Shown: in pieces, positions 24,514 to 31,812 of the stretch
Position numbering within the stretch: the first letter of the stretch is position 1
Layout: every line of letters begins with the position of its first letter
Source of the DNA: 2-02-FULL-45-10 sp964478235
GTDB lineage: Bacteria > Patescibacteriota > Patescibacteriia > Magasanikbacterales > GWA2-37-8
Assembly (NCBI GenBank): GCA_964478235.1
Contig: CAYZGX010000007.1
Coordinates: forward strand, 1-48,245
DNA length: 48,245 nucleotides
Direction of reading: 5' to 3'
Notes under the pieces: model-generated
What the model was told of the DNA's origin: nothing
The model's database searches: none
What the model saw: the letters and a program-made list of their open reading frames with translations, nothing else
Program-made: the position numbers and the translations under genes

Positions 24514-27354
24514 TTATTCAACGCTGATATACAGTATTTTTTCTACCACCCGACCTTGCGTGTCGGTCATTACTCCACGCAACGTGTAGGCACCGTTTCC
24601 CGGATTTGTTTTCCACGTAAACGAGAGTTTTTCAGCCAACAATTTTTCAGTGGCTGGTGAAAAGGTATAGATAAGTCGTTCAGCACTACCGCCACCCTGT
24701 AAATACACTTTAATATCTCGAATACTATCCCAGCGGAACGGCTCAATAAACAACGTATGCGGGAAATCACTTCCAATCAGCGTTCGAGAGCTTTCTCCCA
24801 ACCATTCAAACGACGGTGGATCAAGTGGTACATCTAAAATAAAGGAAATTTCTTGCACTGCCGAGTTTCCCATATCATCTTGGGCAATGACCTTAAGTAA
24901 ATGTGGTCCAGAAGCCAATTTTTGGGCGTAATAGCTCGCTCCGAAGGGGAATTGGGTACTTTCAGCCACTTGAGTGCCATCGATGCTGTAGAGCACGCGG
25001 GCGACCCCTCGCGGAGCGCTGGCTTGCACCGCGAAATCAAACTGACGATTAGTAATACGCACCCCTGCCCCCGGAGCAAGCACCTGAAGCGACGGAATTA
25101 ATTCTGGAGACTGTGGAGCATCGTACTCTGTTGGTGGTTCTTCGAGAGTCAAAGCAACACCAGCAGCTTGCTGACGACCAACCCAGCTCAAAAGCGCTTC
25201 TTCCCACACTTTATATTGCGCATCATCAGCCGGATAGCTCGGTGGCTCACCGCGCGGATCATCTTTTTGCACATAATGCAGAATATCGTGCGGTGGTAAA
25301 AATGTTTTTGTAGTAATCAAATTTTCTGGAGTAGAAGAGGTGGCGATTTTCCCAGTTACTGTATTAATCGGCAACTTAATACCGCCATCACTGCCGGTCA
25401 AAACTGGTTTTTGAGCATCATTTGGCGGAGACATTGGAAAAGATTCCTCAGGAACACCTTTGAGTGACTCGCGCATAAACTGATTCCAAATCACCCCGGC
25501 CAATAAATTACCGCCACCCTTCATTGGTGAAGGAGTGGTATTACCAACCCACACACCAGCCGCCAAAGTTGGCACATAGCCCATCGTCCAAGCGTCTTTA
25601 GAATCATTAGTGGTACCGGTCTTCGCTGCTACTGGGCGACTACCTAGAGTTAAATTGCTATTTCGGCCAAATACGAGGGCGCGTGAAGCGTCATCACTTA
25701 AAACATTAGATAACAACGAAGCGAGTTCTGGCTTGACCGCTTCAGTGCCTTCACCTTGCTGCCACTCAAACAAAGTCTCACCCGAAGAATTAGTTACTTT
25801 GATAATACTTGCCGGCGCCTGATAACGACCATTATTAGCCAGCGTCGCATAAGCATTGGTATGTTCCAACAAATTAACTTCACCACCGCCGAGCACGAGC
25901 GACAAACCATAGTCACCAGTAAACGTAGAGTAGCCAAACCGTTTAGCAAACTCAATAGTTTCTTTGGTGCCCACCAAATACATCGCTTTAACTGCTGGAA
26001 TATTAAGTGAGTTTTGGAGCGACGAGCGGAAGGTCAAAAGACCATGCTCTTTGCCATCATAATTTTTTGGTGTATATGAATTACCGTCACGAGAATCAAA
26101 ATTAGTAGTCACATCATAAACCACTGTTTCTGGGGTATAACCTTTTTCAAAAGCAGCCAAGTACACGAACGGCTTAAACGATGACCCTGGCTGACGACGA
26201 CCTAACGTCGCCACATTAAACTGCCCATCAATTGTTTCATCTTCAAAATTACGAGACCCCACCAACGCCACAATCTGCGCTGTTTTTGGATCAATCGCCA
26301 CTAGCGCCGCATTGTTAGCGTTGGCACTTTTCGCAAATTTATCACCTTGTTCTTTAACAATTTTTTCAGCCAAAACCTGTTTGTCATAATCAAGCGAGGT
26401 AATCACTTTTAGCCCGCCAGTGTCCACCACTTTTTCACCAAATTGATCGGCGAGCTGTTGTTTTACATACAACACAAAATGTGGCGCCGCCAAAATCCCC
26501 GAATTACGCGACATCTTGAGCGGTTCGGTTTGTGCCTGTTTGCGTTCTTCGTCGGTAATATATCCTTGGTCATACATAAGCCCGAGCACCAAATCTCGAC
26601 GACTGCGTAAACTTTCTAAATTATTGAGGTAGCGACTCGGTGCTTGATTCATCGCAGCGAGCGTTGCGCTTTCAGCCAAAGTTAAATCAAAAGCGCTTTT
26701 GCGGAAATAACTCTGCGCTGCCGACTCAACACCGTAATTGGTTGAACCAAGTGGAATTTCATTCAAATACATCTTCATGATTTCGTCCTTGGTGTATTTG
26801 CGCTCCAAACGTAAAGCCAAGATAGCTTCTTTGATTTTGCGGAAAATAGAATGACTATCACCAACGATAGCGTTTTTAATAAATTGTTGGGTCATAGTGG
26901 ACGCACCACCACCACCCGATTTACGACCAATCAAATTATTAAAACCGGCGCGCAAAATACTGAGCACACGCACGCCGTTGTGTTCATAAAAATATTTATC
27001 TTCGACAGCCACAAAAGCTTTAGGCAAAAACGGCGACATCTGCGACAAGTCAACCACCGTACGTTTCTGATTCTGATAAATTTCATAAAGCAGGTGCGTC
27101 CCAGTGCGATCATAAATCTTGGTGCTTTGCGCTACCTGTCTATCCCCCACCTTATTAGGATCAGGCAGCTCACGACTCACCACAAGAACAGTGATGGTGC
27201 CGGCAATCAGACAAAAACCACCAAACACAAGACCGGCCTTGAGGGCAAAAGTGAGCCACCAACGTTTGGTATGCTGATTAAAGCGGTCGCGCACTCCCGA
27301 GGAGACAGCTCCATAGAGACGGCTTTTACGTGAACGTAATGAAGGGATAGGCAT
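24514..27354 (-). CDS. class A penicillin-binding protein (PBP1A type)
   Basis: 946 residues from the ATG at 27354. A cytoplasmic basic tail and one membrane helix (about 48-70) are followed by the GT51 glycosyltransferase domain (FVAVEDKYFYEHNGV, GGGGASTMTQQFIKN, RKYTKDEIMKMYLN) and the transpeptidase domain with SxxK in RQPGSSFKPFVYLAAF, SxN in SSLQNSLNIPAVKAMY and KTG in VAAKTGTTNDSKDAWT. The ~200-residue C-terminal extension holds an Ig/Fn3-like beta domain (ITNRQFDFAVQASAPRGVAR) beyond the usual end. It polymerises and cross-links peptidoglycan. A promoter TTGCCC-18-TATACT lies ~20-30 bases upstream of the start. Confidence 0.95.
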   Translation of the reverse strand: MPIPSLRSRKSRLYGAVSSGVRDRFNQHTKRWWLTFALKAGLVFGGFCLIAGTITVLVVSRELPDPNKVGDRQVAQSTKIYDRTGTHLLYEIYQNQKRTVVDLSQMSPFLPKAFVAVEDKYFYEHNGVRVLSILRAGFNNLIGRKSGGGGASTMTQQFIKNAIVGDSHSIFRKIKEAILALRLERKYTKDEIMKMYLNEIPLGSTNYGVESAAQSYFRKSAFDLTLAESATLAAMNQAPSRYLNNLESLRSRRDLVLGLMYDQGYITDEERKQAQTEPLKMSRNSGILAAPHFVLYVKQQLADQFGEKVVDTGGLKVITSLDYDKQVLAEKIVKEQGDKFAKSANANNAALVAIDPKTAQIVALVGSRNFEDETIDGQFNVATLGRRQPGSSFKPFVYLAAFEKGYTPETVVYDVTTNFDSRDGNSYTPKNYDGKEHGLLTFRSSLQNSLNIPAVKAMYLVGTKETIEFAKRFGYSTFTGDYGLSLVLGGGEVNLLEHTNAYATLANNGRYQAPASIIKVTNSSGETLFEWQQGEGTEAVKPELASLLSNVLSDDASRALVFGRNSNLTLGSRPVAAKTGTTNDSKDAWTMGYVPTLAAGVWVGNTTPSPMKGGGNLLAGVIWNQFMRESLKGVPEESFPMSPPNDAQKPVLTGSDGGIKLPINTVTGKIATSSTPENLITTKTFLPPHDILHYVQKDDPRGEPPSYPADDAQYKVWEEALLSWVGRQQAAGVALTLEEPPTEYDAPQSPELIPSLQVLAPGAGVRITNRQFDFAVQASAPRGVARVLYSIDGTQVAESTQFPFGASYYAQKLASGPHLLKVIAQDDMGNSAVQEISFILDVPLDPPSFEWLGESSRTLIGSDFPHTLFIEPFRWDSIRDIKVYLQGGGSAERLIYTFSPATEKLLAEKLSFTWKTNPGNGAYTLRGVMTDTQGRVVEKILYISVE

Positions 27355-27424
27355 AAAACAAGATATATCTGCCCCTACAGTATACCTGGGGATAGGCGTA
27401 CCGGGCAAGATTGACAAAATGATA

Positions 27425-27453
27425 TTGACCATTCGTGATAAAAAAGGTATAAT
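27425..27453 (+). promoter_or_regulatory. strong promoter and hairpin leader for the 3D-domain gene
   Basis: TTGACC, 17 nt, TATAAT. The ~65-nt leader contains a 9-bp stem AACTTTAGC/GCTAAAGTT (27475-27512) that would sit close to the start codon at 27525. It is too short for the ydaO-type riboswitch that controls related genes elsewhere. Confidence 0.8.
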
Positions 27454-27524
27454 TCTGCCTACAAAAACGGGGGGAACTTTAGCAACAGGTTCTTTTTTAT
27501 TTCGCTAAAGTTAGCCAATAAAAT

Positions 27525-28082
27525 ATGATTTCAGCGCCACTATTTCGATCCTACTCTAAACAATTGTTTGTAACTGGAACAAGCTTGTTTTTAATGGTTG
27601 TTCAACTCACCACCCCACATCTTGTGTTGGCTAGTGATTTTACCAACGAATCAGCCTTTCTTGAGACAGATTTTACCCAAAAAGAGCTCGTGCTTGGTGA
27701 AACACAAGAAACCCACCTCTTTTTCCCAGATGTGCCAGCTAAAAAGCCTGACATGCGCCTACGTGCCCGAATTAGCGCCTATACCAGCACCGTTGGCCAG
27801 ACAGATAGCACTCCGTTTATTGCCGCCTCTGGGAAACGAGTGTTTGACGGCATGATTGCCGCTAATGGCCTACCTTTTGGCACTATTGTCAAAATCCCCA
27901 GCCTCTACGGCAACAAAGAATTCGTAGTGGAAGACCGCATGAATGAGCGCTACCCTCTCGGACACATGGATATCTGGCTCGACACCACCCGAGCCGAAGC
28001 ACGACGCTTCGGAGTAAAACGGGTTGAAGTAGAAATCTACTACCCAGAACATCCTCGTTATCGCTACATGGCTCAAAAATAA
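27525..28082 (+). CDS. secreted 3D-domain protein (putative lytic transglycosylase-like)
   Basis: 185 residues. A signal peptide (ends near LVLAS, residue 36) and a ~50-residue linker precede a 3D domain: RARISAYTSTVGQTDSTPFI, GKRVFDGMIAANGLPFGTIV, KEFVVEDRMNERY and HMDIWLDTTRAEARRFG. The name-giving Asp residues (T-D, E-D, M-D) are present, as in MltA and YabE/YuiC proteins that cleave peptidoglycan. It is transcribed away from the PBP gene, so wall synthesis and wall opening share this neighbourhood. Confidence 0.85.
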   Translation: MISAPLFRSYSKQLFVTGTSLFLMVVQLTTPHLVLASDFTNESAFLETDFTQKELVLGETQETHLFFPDVPAKKPDMRLRARISAYTSTVGQTDSTPFIAASGKRVFDGMIAANGLPFGTIVKIPSLYGNKEFVVEDRMNERYPLGHMDIWLDTTRAEARRFGVKRVEVEIYYPEHPRYRYMAQK

Positions 28083-28086
28083 CACC

Positions 28087-28114
28087 AACCACCCCATTTC
28101 GGGGTGGTTTTTTA
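28087..28114. terminator. bidirectional terminator between the 3D-domain gene and comM
   Basis: ACCACCCC ATTTC GGGGTGGTTTTTTA, in the gap between convergent genes. Confidence 0.9.
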
Positions 28115-29626
28115 ATGCGCATCAGACAAACGAAATTGCAACGCTTCGGCAATATGCTCAAACGCAATAGTATCTAGACCATCCATATCAGCCAAGGTGC
28201 GAGCTACTTTAATAATTCGATAATACGCCCGCGGTGACAAATGAAATCGCACTGTCGCTGAACGCAAACAATCTAAGGCTTTCGGCTCAAGCGGACAAAA
28301 CTGTCGAACTTGCTCAGAAGTCATCTCGCTATTTGTTTCAATCAACGATTTTTTAAAGCGTTCTTGCTGGCGTTCGCGAGCCAGCATAACTCGCTCACGT
28401 ATCATCTGCGAAGCTTCAGTCTTGATTGATGACGAGAGCAAATCAATTGGCACCCGTGGCACTTCAATATGTAAATCAATTCGATCAAGTAGCGGTCCGC
28501 TCATCTTTTTTTGATATTTTGCCAATTGTGCTGGCATACAAATACACTGTTTTTCTGGATCAGATGCAAATCCACACGGACAAGGATTTTTACTAGCCAC
28601 CAACATAAACCGAGCTGGAAAAGTAATGGAGCGCTCAGCGCGGGACACGGTCACAATACCATCTTCCAGCGGTTGGCGGAGACTCTCAATAACCATCCGA
28701 GCAAATTCCGGAAACTCATCCATAAACAACACCCCTCGATGCGCCAACGATATTTCCCCCGGTCTCGGAGACCTACCACCACCAACGACAGCCACAGCCG
28801 ACGCTGTATGATGTGGTGCACGAAATGGTCGCTCATATGTCGCTACCTCCGGAGCAAGGCCAGCCACAGAATGAATCGTCACCACTTCAAGCAATTCTCG
28901 CTCACTAAGTGGTGGTAAAATTGACGGTAGCGCTCGAGCTAAGAGTGTTTTACCAGACCCCGGCGGACCAGACAGTAGACAATTGTGACCACCACTAGCC
29001 GACACTTCAAGCGCCCGCTTGGCAAACGTCTGCCCTTGAATATGTGCCATATCATAAGTGGTTGACGGCATTGTAGTCCGTCGCTCAAGCGAGGAAACAT
29101 ACGGTTGCATCAATTCTCGACCAGCCAAGTGATCAACCAGCTGACGCAAATGACGTACGGGGAAAATCGTCAATCCACCAACCAAACTAGCTTCTGGAGC
29201 GTCACCTTCGGGGACAAACAGTTGTGTAAAATCATGTTTCTTAGCATACAACGCCGACAACAACACCCCCGGCACCCGCCGAACCGCCCCGTCGAGACCA
29301 AGCTCACCAATAAATAGCGCCTCATTACATTGAAGCGCAATGTTATTGGCCAAAGCAACAATTGCGAGTGCAATCGGCACGTCATAAGCCGAGCCTTCTT
29401 TATGTGTATCAGCTGGCGCCAAGTTCACTAAGATACGAAAATTAAATGGATAAGTAAATCCAGCGTTTTTTATCGCCGAATAGACTCTATCTTTAGCTTC
29501 TTTAATCGATGTATCAGCCAAGCCGACAATCGCAAAAGCCGTCTGCCCTTTATGCAGATCCACTTCAACCGTCACGGGGACACACGTCACCCCTACAATG
29601 CCGGTTGATTGTAATTTACAAAACAT
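28112..29626 (-). CDS. comM: ComM/YifB family Mg-chelatase-like AAA+ ATPase
   Basis: 504 residues, full length. N-terminal Lon-like fold (VDLHKGQTAFAIVGLADTSI), then AAA+ with Walker A LLSGPPGSGKTLLARALPSI (about 214-233), PFRAPHHTASAVAVVGGG and Walker B GVLFMDEFPEF, a zinc-binding cluster (NPCPCGFASDPEKQCIC) and the C-terminal region RAYYRIIKVARTLADMDG. ComM is a hexameric helicase that promotes branch migration of imported DNA in natural transformation. Strong GGAGGG ahead of the start. Together with type IV minor pilins this is compatible with DNA uptake, though ComEA/ComEC are not seen here. Confidence 0.93.
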   Translation of the reverse strand: MFCKLQSTGIVGVTCVPVTVEVDLHKGQTAFAIVGLADTSIKEAKDRVYSAIKNAGFTYPFNFRILVNLAPADTHKEGSAYDVPIALAIVALANNIALQCNEALFIGELGLDGAVRRVPGVLLSALYAKKHDFTQLFVPEGDAPEASLVGGLTIFPVRHLRQLVDHLAGRELMQPYVSSLERRTTMPSTTYDMAHIQGQTFAKRALEVSASGGHNCLLSGPPGSGKTLLARALPSILPPLSERELLEVVTIHSVAGLAPEVATYERPFRAPHHTASAVAVVGGGRSPRPGEISLAHRGVLFMDEFPEFARMVIESLRQPLEDGIVTVSRAERSITFPARFMLVASKNPCPCGFASDPEKQCICMPAQLAKYQKKMSGPLLDRIDLHIEVPRVPIDLLSSSIKTEASQMIRERVMLARERQQERFKKSLIETNSEMTSEQVRQFCPLEPKALDCLRSATVRFHLSPRAYYRIIKVARTLADMDGLDTIAFEHIAEALQFRLSDAH

Positions 29627-29654
29627 ACCCTCCTAGATTAAGCAGCGCGAAGAA

Positions 29655-30107
29655 TTAGGTGCGCCGCCAAGAAATAAACAGGACGAGAAAGCCCAAAACG
29701 ATGAGCACGTCCGCTATATTTATTACACTAGTGAAGATAAAGAAAAAATCAACTGTCTGTTTATAGGCTAATCTATCAATAAAATTCGAAGCCGCTCCGA
29801 AGAAAATAGCTGTGAGCCCCACAGTTTGAAACCATTCTTCCGAAGACTGAACGATTGCGCGAGTTAATGACCACAAACGAATAATGATCGCCACCAAAAC
29901 AACACTAGTGAACACCACCACCAGCGCTTGCGGAACAGGAATGCCAAAGGCTACACCCGGATTAAGAAATGGATGCCACCCAATCCACCAAGCAAGCGGA
30001 ACAGTGTCGGTCCAGGTATGAAGCGATTGCCATTTGAGCCACTGGTCAAGGCAAACAAAAAACCCGCTGCCGACAAGAAGACTGGCAAAACGGGTTTTAA
30101 AAGACAT
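29655..30107 (-). CDS. lspA: prolipoprotein signal peptidase
   Basis: 150 residues from the ATG at 30107, four predicted membrane segments. The two catalytic Asp blocks are present: GAASNFIDRLAYKQTVDFFF and VINIADVLIVLGFLVLF. It removes the signal peptide of diacylated prolipoproteins in the membrane. Substrates in this window include the solute-binding lipoprotein, the GerMN protein and ZnuA. Between dksA (20-base gap) and comM (28-base gap). Confidence 0.93.
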   Translation of the reverse strand: MSFKTRFASLLVGSGFFVCLDQWLKWQSLHTWTDTVPLAWWIGWHPFLNPGVAFGIPVPQALVVVFTSVVLVAIIIRLWSLTRAIVQSSEEWFQTVGLTAIFFGAASNFIDRLAYKQTVDFFFIFTSVINIADVLIVLGFLVLFISWRRT

Positions 30108-30127
30108 AGAAAATCTATTCAAAGGTA

Positions 30128-30514
30128 TTAAACCTCTTGAACGATTGTTTTTTTACACTGCACACAAGCGCTCGATGTTGGACGGATGAGGAGGCGCTTT
30201 TCTTCAATCGGCTTCTTGCAATAACGACAGACACCATAATCCCCTTTTTCAAGGCGTTTCAAAGCAGCCACAGCGTCGCGGTGTGATCTAGTCAAACCTT
30301 GCTCAATAGATAAATTTGTTTCGTAATCAGCTACTTCTCGGGCATTATCCTCTTCGGAATCGCCATACTCAGGAAAGGTATTTTCATTACCATCTTTGCC
30401 GTTAAAGTTGGCTAATTCCTTCTCGAATTTAGCCTTCTCTTGAAGCAAAATTTCCTTAGCTTTGGCCAGAAAATCAGCAGAAAATGGGCTGGTTACTTTG
30501 GCAGATTTTGGCAT
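30128..30514 (-). CDS. DksA/TraR-type zinc finger protein
   Basis: 128 residues. N-terminal coiled-coil (FLAKAKEILLQEKAKFEKEL), acidic turn with DSEEDNAREVADYE, and a C4 zinc finger VCRYCKKPIEEKRLLIRPTS then CVQCKK. DksA-type proteins enter the secondary channel of RNA polymerase and alter rRNA and stress promoters; short members may act differently. First gene of a dksA-lspA-comM transcript. Confidence 0.88.
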   Translation of the reverse strand: MPKSAKVTSPFSADFLAKAKEILLQEKAKFEKELANFNGKDGNENTFPEYGDSEEDNAREVADYETNLSIEQGLTRSHRDAVAALKRLEKGDYGVCRYCKKPIEEKRLLIRPTSSACVQCKKTIVQEV

Positions 30515-30545
30515 AAATAAGAGAAAAAGTCACTTGTATGCAGGT

Positions 30546-30574
30546 ATAATACCGAAGCAATCCGTAAAAGTCAA
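30546..30574 (-). promoter_or_regulatory. promoter of the dksA-lspA-comM operon
   Basis: Minus strand TTGACT (30569-30574), 17 nt, TATTAT (30546-30551). Confidence 0.8.
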
Positions 30575-30591
30575 ATCACCTTTTTAAACAA

Positions 30592-30892
30592 ATAAAAAAG
30601 GCGAGTAAACCCGATTATCAATTGATTTAAGGTCCTCGCCTTGAAGACTATCAAGCGAGACCGACTTCACCCGAGGGTGAAAATAATCAAACGCTTAGAT
30701 AGAAAACGTTCCAACCACGCGGGGGAATTAACCTCGGTGACCTCTGTCGCTAATGCTCAAGAAGTCGAAAGTTGAGGATTCCGGCCTTGCAGATGGATTG
30801 CTGTTGCTTTTATATATATGAGGGCAACAGTAATACTTCTTCAGGCTTTTATTGCTGTAGTGTGGAAACGTGTGCGTTGTGTAAAGAACAAC
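30592..30892 (-). ncRNA. candidate ~300-nt non-coding RNA, class unknown
   Basis: A strong promoter (30899-30927) and an intrinsic terminator (minus GGCGAG..CTCGCC then TTTTTT at 30594-30640) frame a stretch without ORF. Visible helices on the minus strand: CTGTTGC/GCAACAG (about 30790-30826), TTCACC CTCG GGTGAA (about 30667-30682) and GGAAT-CCTC/GAGG-TTA-ATTCC. I looked for the conserved cores of tmRNA, RNase P, SRP and 6S RNA and could not recognise them. It may be a fast-evolving housekeeping RNA or a novel regulatory RNA. Confidence 0.6.
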
Positions 30893-30898
30893 AGATAT

Positions 30899-30927
30899 AG
30901 TATACCATGAACACTAAATGTTGTCAA
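30899..30927 (-). promoter_or_regulatory. promoter of the ~300-nt RNA
   Basis: Minus strand TTGACA (30922-30927), 17 nt, TATACT (30899-30904). A TTTGGCTAA motif lies ~22 bases further upstream at 30950. Confidence 0.85.
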
Positions 30928-30948
30928 GGGTCCACCAAAAAACAATTT

Positions 30949-31128
30949 ATTTGGCTAATATTAAACAAAAGGCAGGTTAAAAGACTTAAAAATACCAAAA
31001 AAGTTTGTATACACTAGTTTGTACAAATACTTTTTCGCTCTACTCAGCGAAAAAATAATTAATTTTTGGCTAAGAATCACTCGCTGTACACCAAGTTATC
31101 CACAGTTTGTATAGAGTAATGTATACAA
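30949..31128. other. AT-rich origin-like cluster (palindromes, hairpin, DnaA box)
   Basis: In a gene-free stretch: palindrome TTTGTATA-N8-TGTACAAA (31004-31027), hairpin TTTTTCGCT CTACTC AGCGAAAAA (31032-31055), perfect DnaA box TTATCCACA (31095-31103), and palindrome TTTGTATA-N8-TATACAAA (31105-31128). The two palindromes share arms and spacing and their centres are 101 bp apart. TTTGGCTAA occurs at 30950 and 31067. Genes lie mostly leftward to the left and rightward to the right. An origin, a partition/recombination site or a double operator would all fit; dnaA and dnaN are not adjacent. Confidence 0.45.
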
Positions 31129-31153
31129 AAAAATAAAATCGTCCTTTAGAAAT

Positions 31154-31181
31154 AAAAAAGACCCAGTACTGGGTCTTTTTT
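31154..31181. terminator. terminator (palindromic) beside the 128-residue protein gene
   Basis: AAAAAAGACCCAG TA CTGGGTCTTTTTT; serves the minus-strand gene ending at 31234. Confidence 0.85.
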
Positions 31182-31233
31182 AGATGTTCCCGAAGTGTGT
31201 CGGGAGGCACCCTTAAACAAAAGGCTTCCTTTT

Positions 31234-31620
31234 CTACAAACGCCAAGTTGGGGCGCGTGCAGGAGGGGGTTCAGACGACTGCGGGGTGGGCGGCAATGGC
31301 AAAGCCGGCACCTCCGACGGGATCTTCTCGCCAGTCTTCCAGAAGATGCACTTCTTTTGAGGCGGGCAGTAGACGTTGAGGGTATCCAGGATGGTTTGAA
31401 ACCCTCCTGGAACTTCTCGGTTGGCCCATTCCACACACAACGCCCGCGTCGCATTAAGCGCTGCCACCTGCTTGGTGAGCTGATTTGCCTCTGCGTCAAG
31501 AGCCTGATTCTGCTTGCGGAGCTCTTTAACCTCGATATAGTGCTGCACTCCGTAATACACCTGTGTAAAATATGCCACCACCAAAAATGCGATGATCACA
31601 CTACTCTTTTTAGCCGCCAT
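31234..31620 (-). CDS. small membrane-anchored coiled-coil protein, unknown
   Basis: 128 residues from MAAKKSSV at 31620, preceded by AAGGGACGGTG as a likely ribosome site. One N-terminal membrane helix (IIAFLVVAYFTQVYYG, about 9-24), a coiled coil (VKELRKQNQALDAEANQLTK), three Cys (ALCVEWAN, VYCPPQKKC) and a Pro-rich C-terminus (LPLPPTPQSSEPPPA). The topology resembles FtsL/DivIC-like bitopic proteins, but no family was recognised. GC is clearly higher than in flanking genes, and it has its own promoter and terminator. Confidence 0.65.
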   Translation of the reverse strand: MAAKKSSVIIAFLVVAYFTQVYYGVQHYIEVKELRKQNQALDAEANQLTKQVAALNATRALCVEWANREVPGGFQTILDTLNVYCPPQKKCIFWKTGEKIPSEVPALPLPPTPQSSEPPPARAPTWRL

Positions 31621-31710
31621 GACGTCACCGTCCCTTGTGAAAAGCCCTGTGAATTCAGGGAGTCTATGCCCGCTAAGCGGGGCGCAAACTTCCAAAAACC
31701 ACAACGCCCC

Positions 31711-31739
31711 ATTCTACCTGAAATTAACCTAAAGGTCAA
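31711..31739 (-). promoter_or_regulatory. promoter for the 128-residue protein
   Basis: Minus strand TTGACC (31734-31739), 17 nt, TAGAAT (31711-31716); ~85-nt leader. Confidence 0.75.
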
Positions 31740-31812
31740 GGCCACCTGGGACTTTAGAAAAATTTGATACCCCTTCAGGTATGCTGTGTGTAATGTAGTA
31801 TTTTTATCTCCT

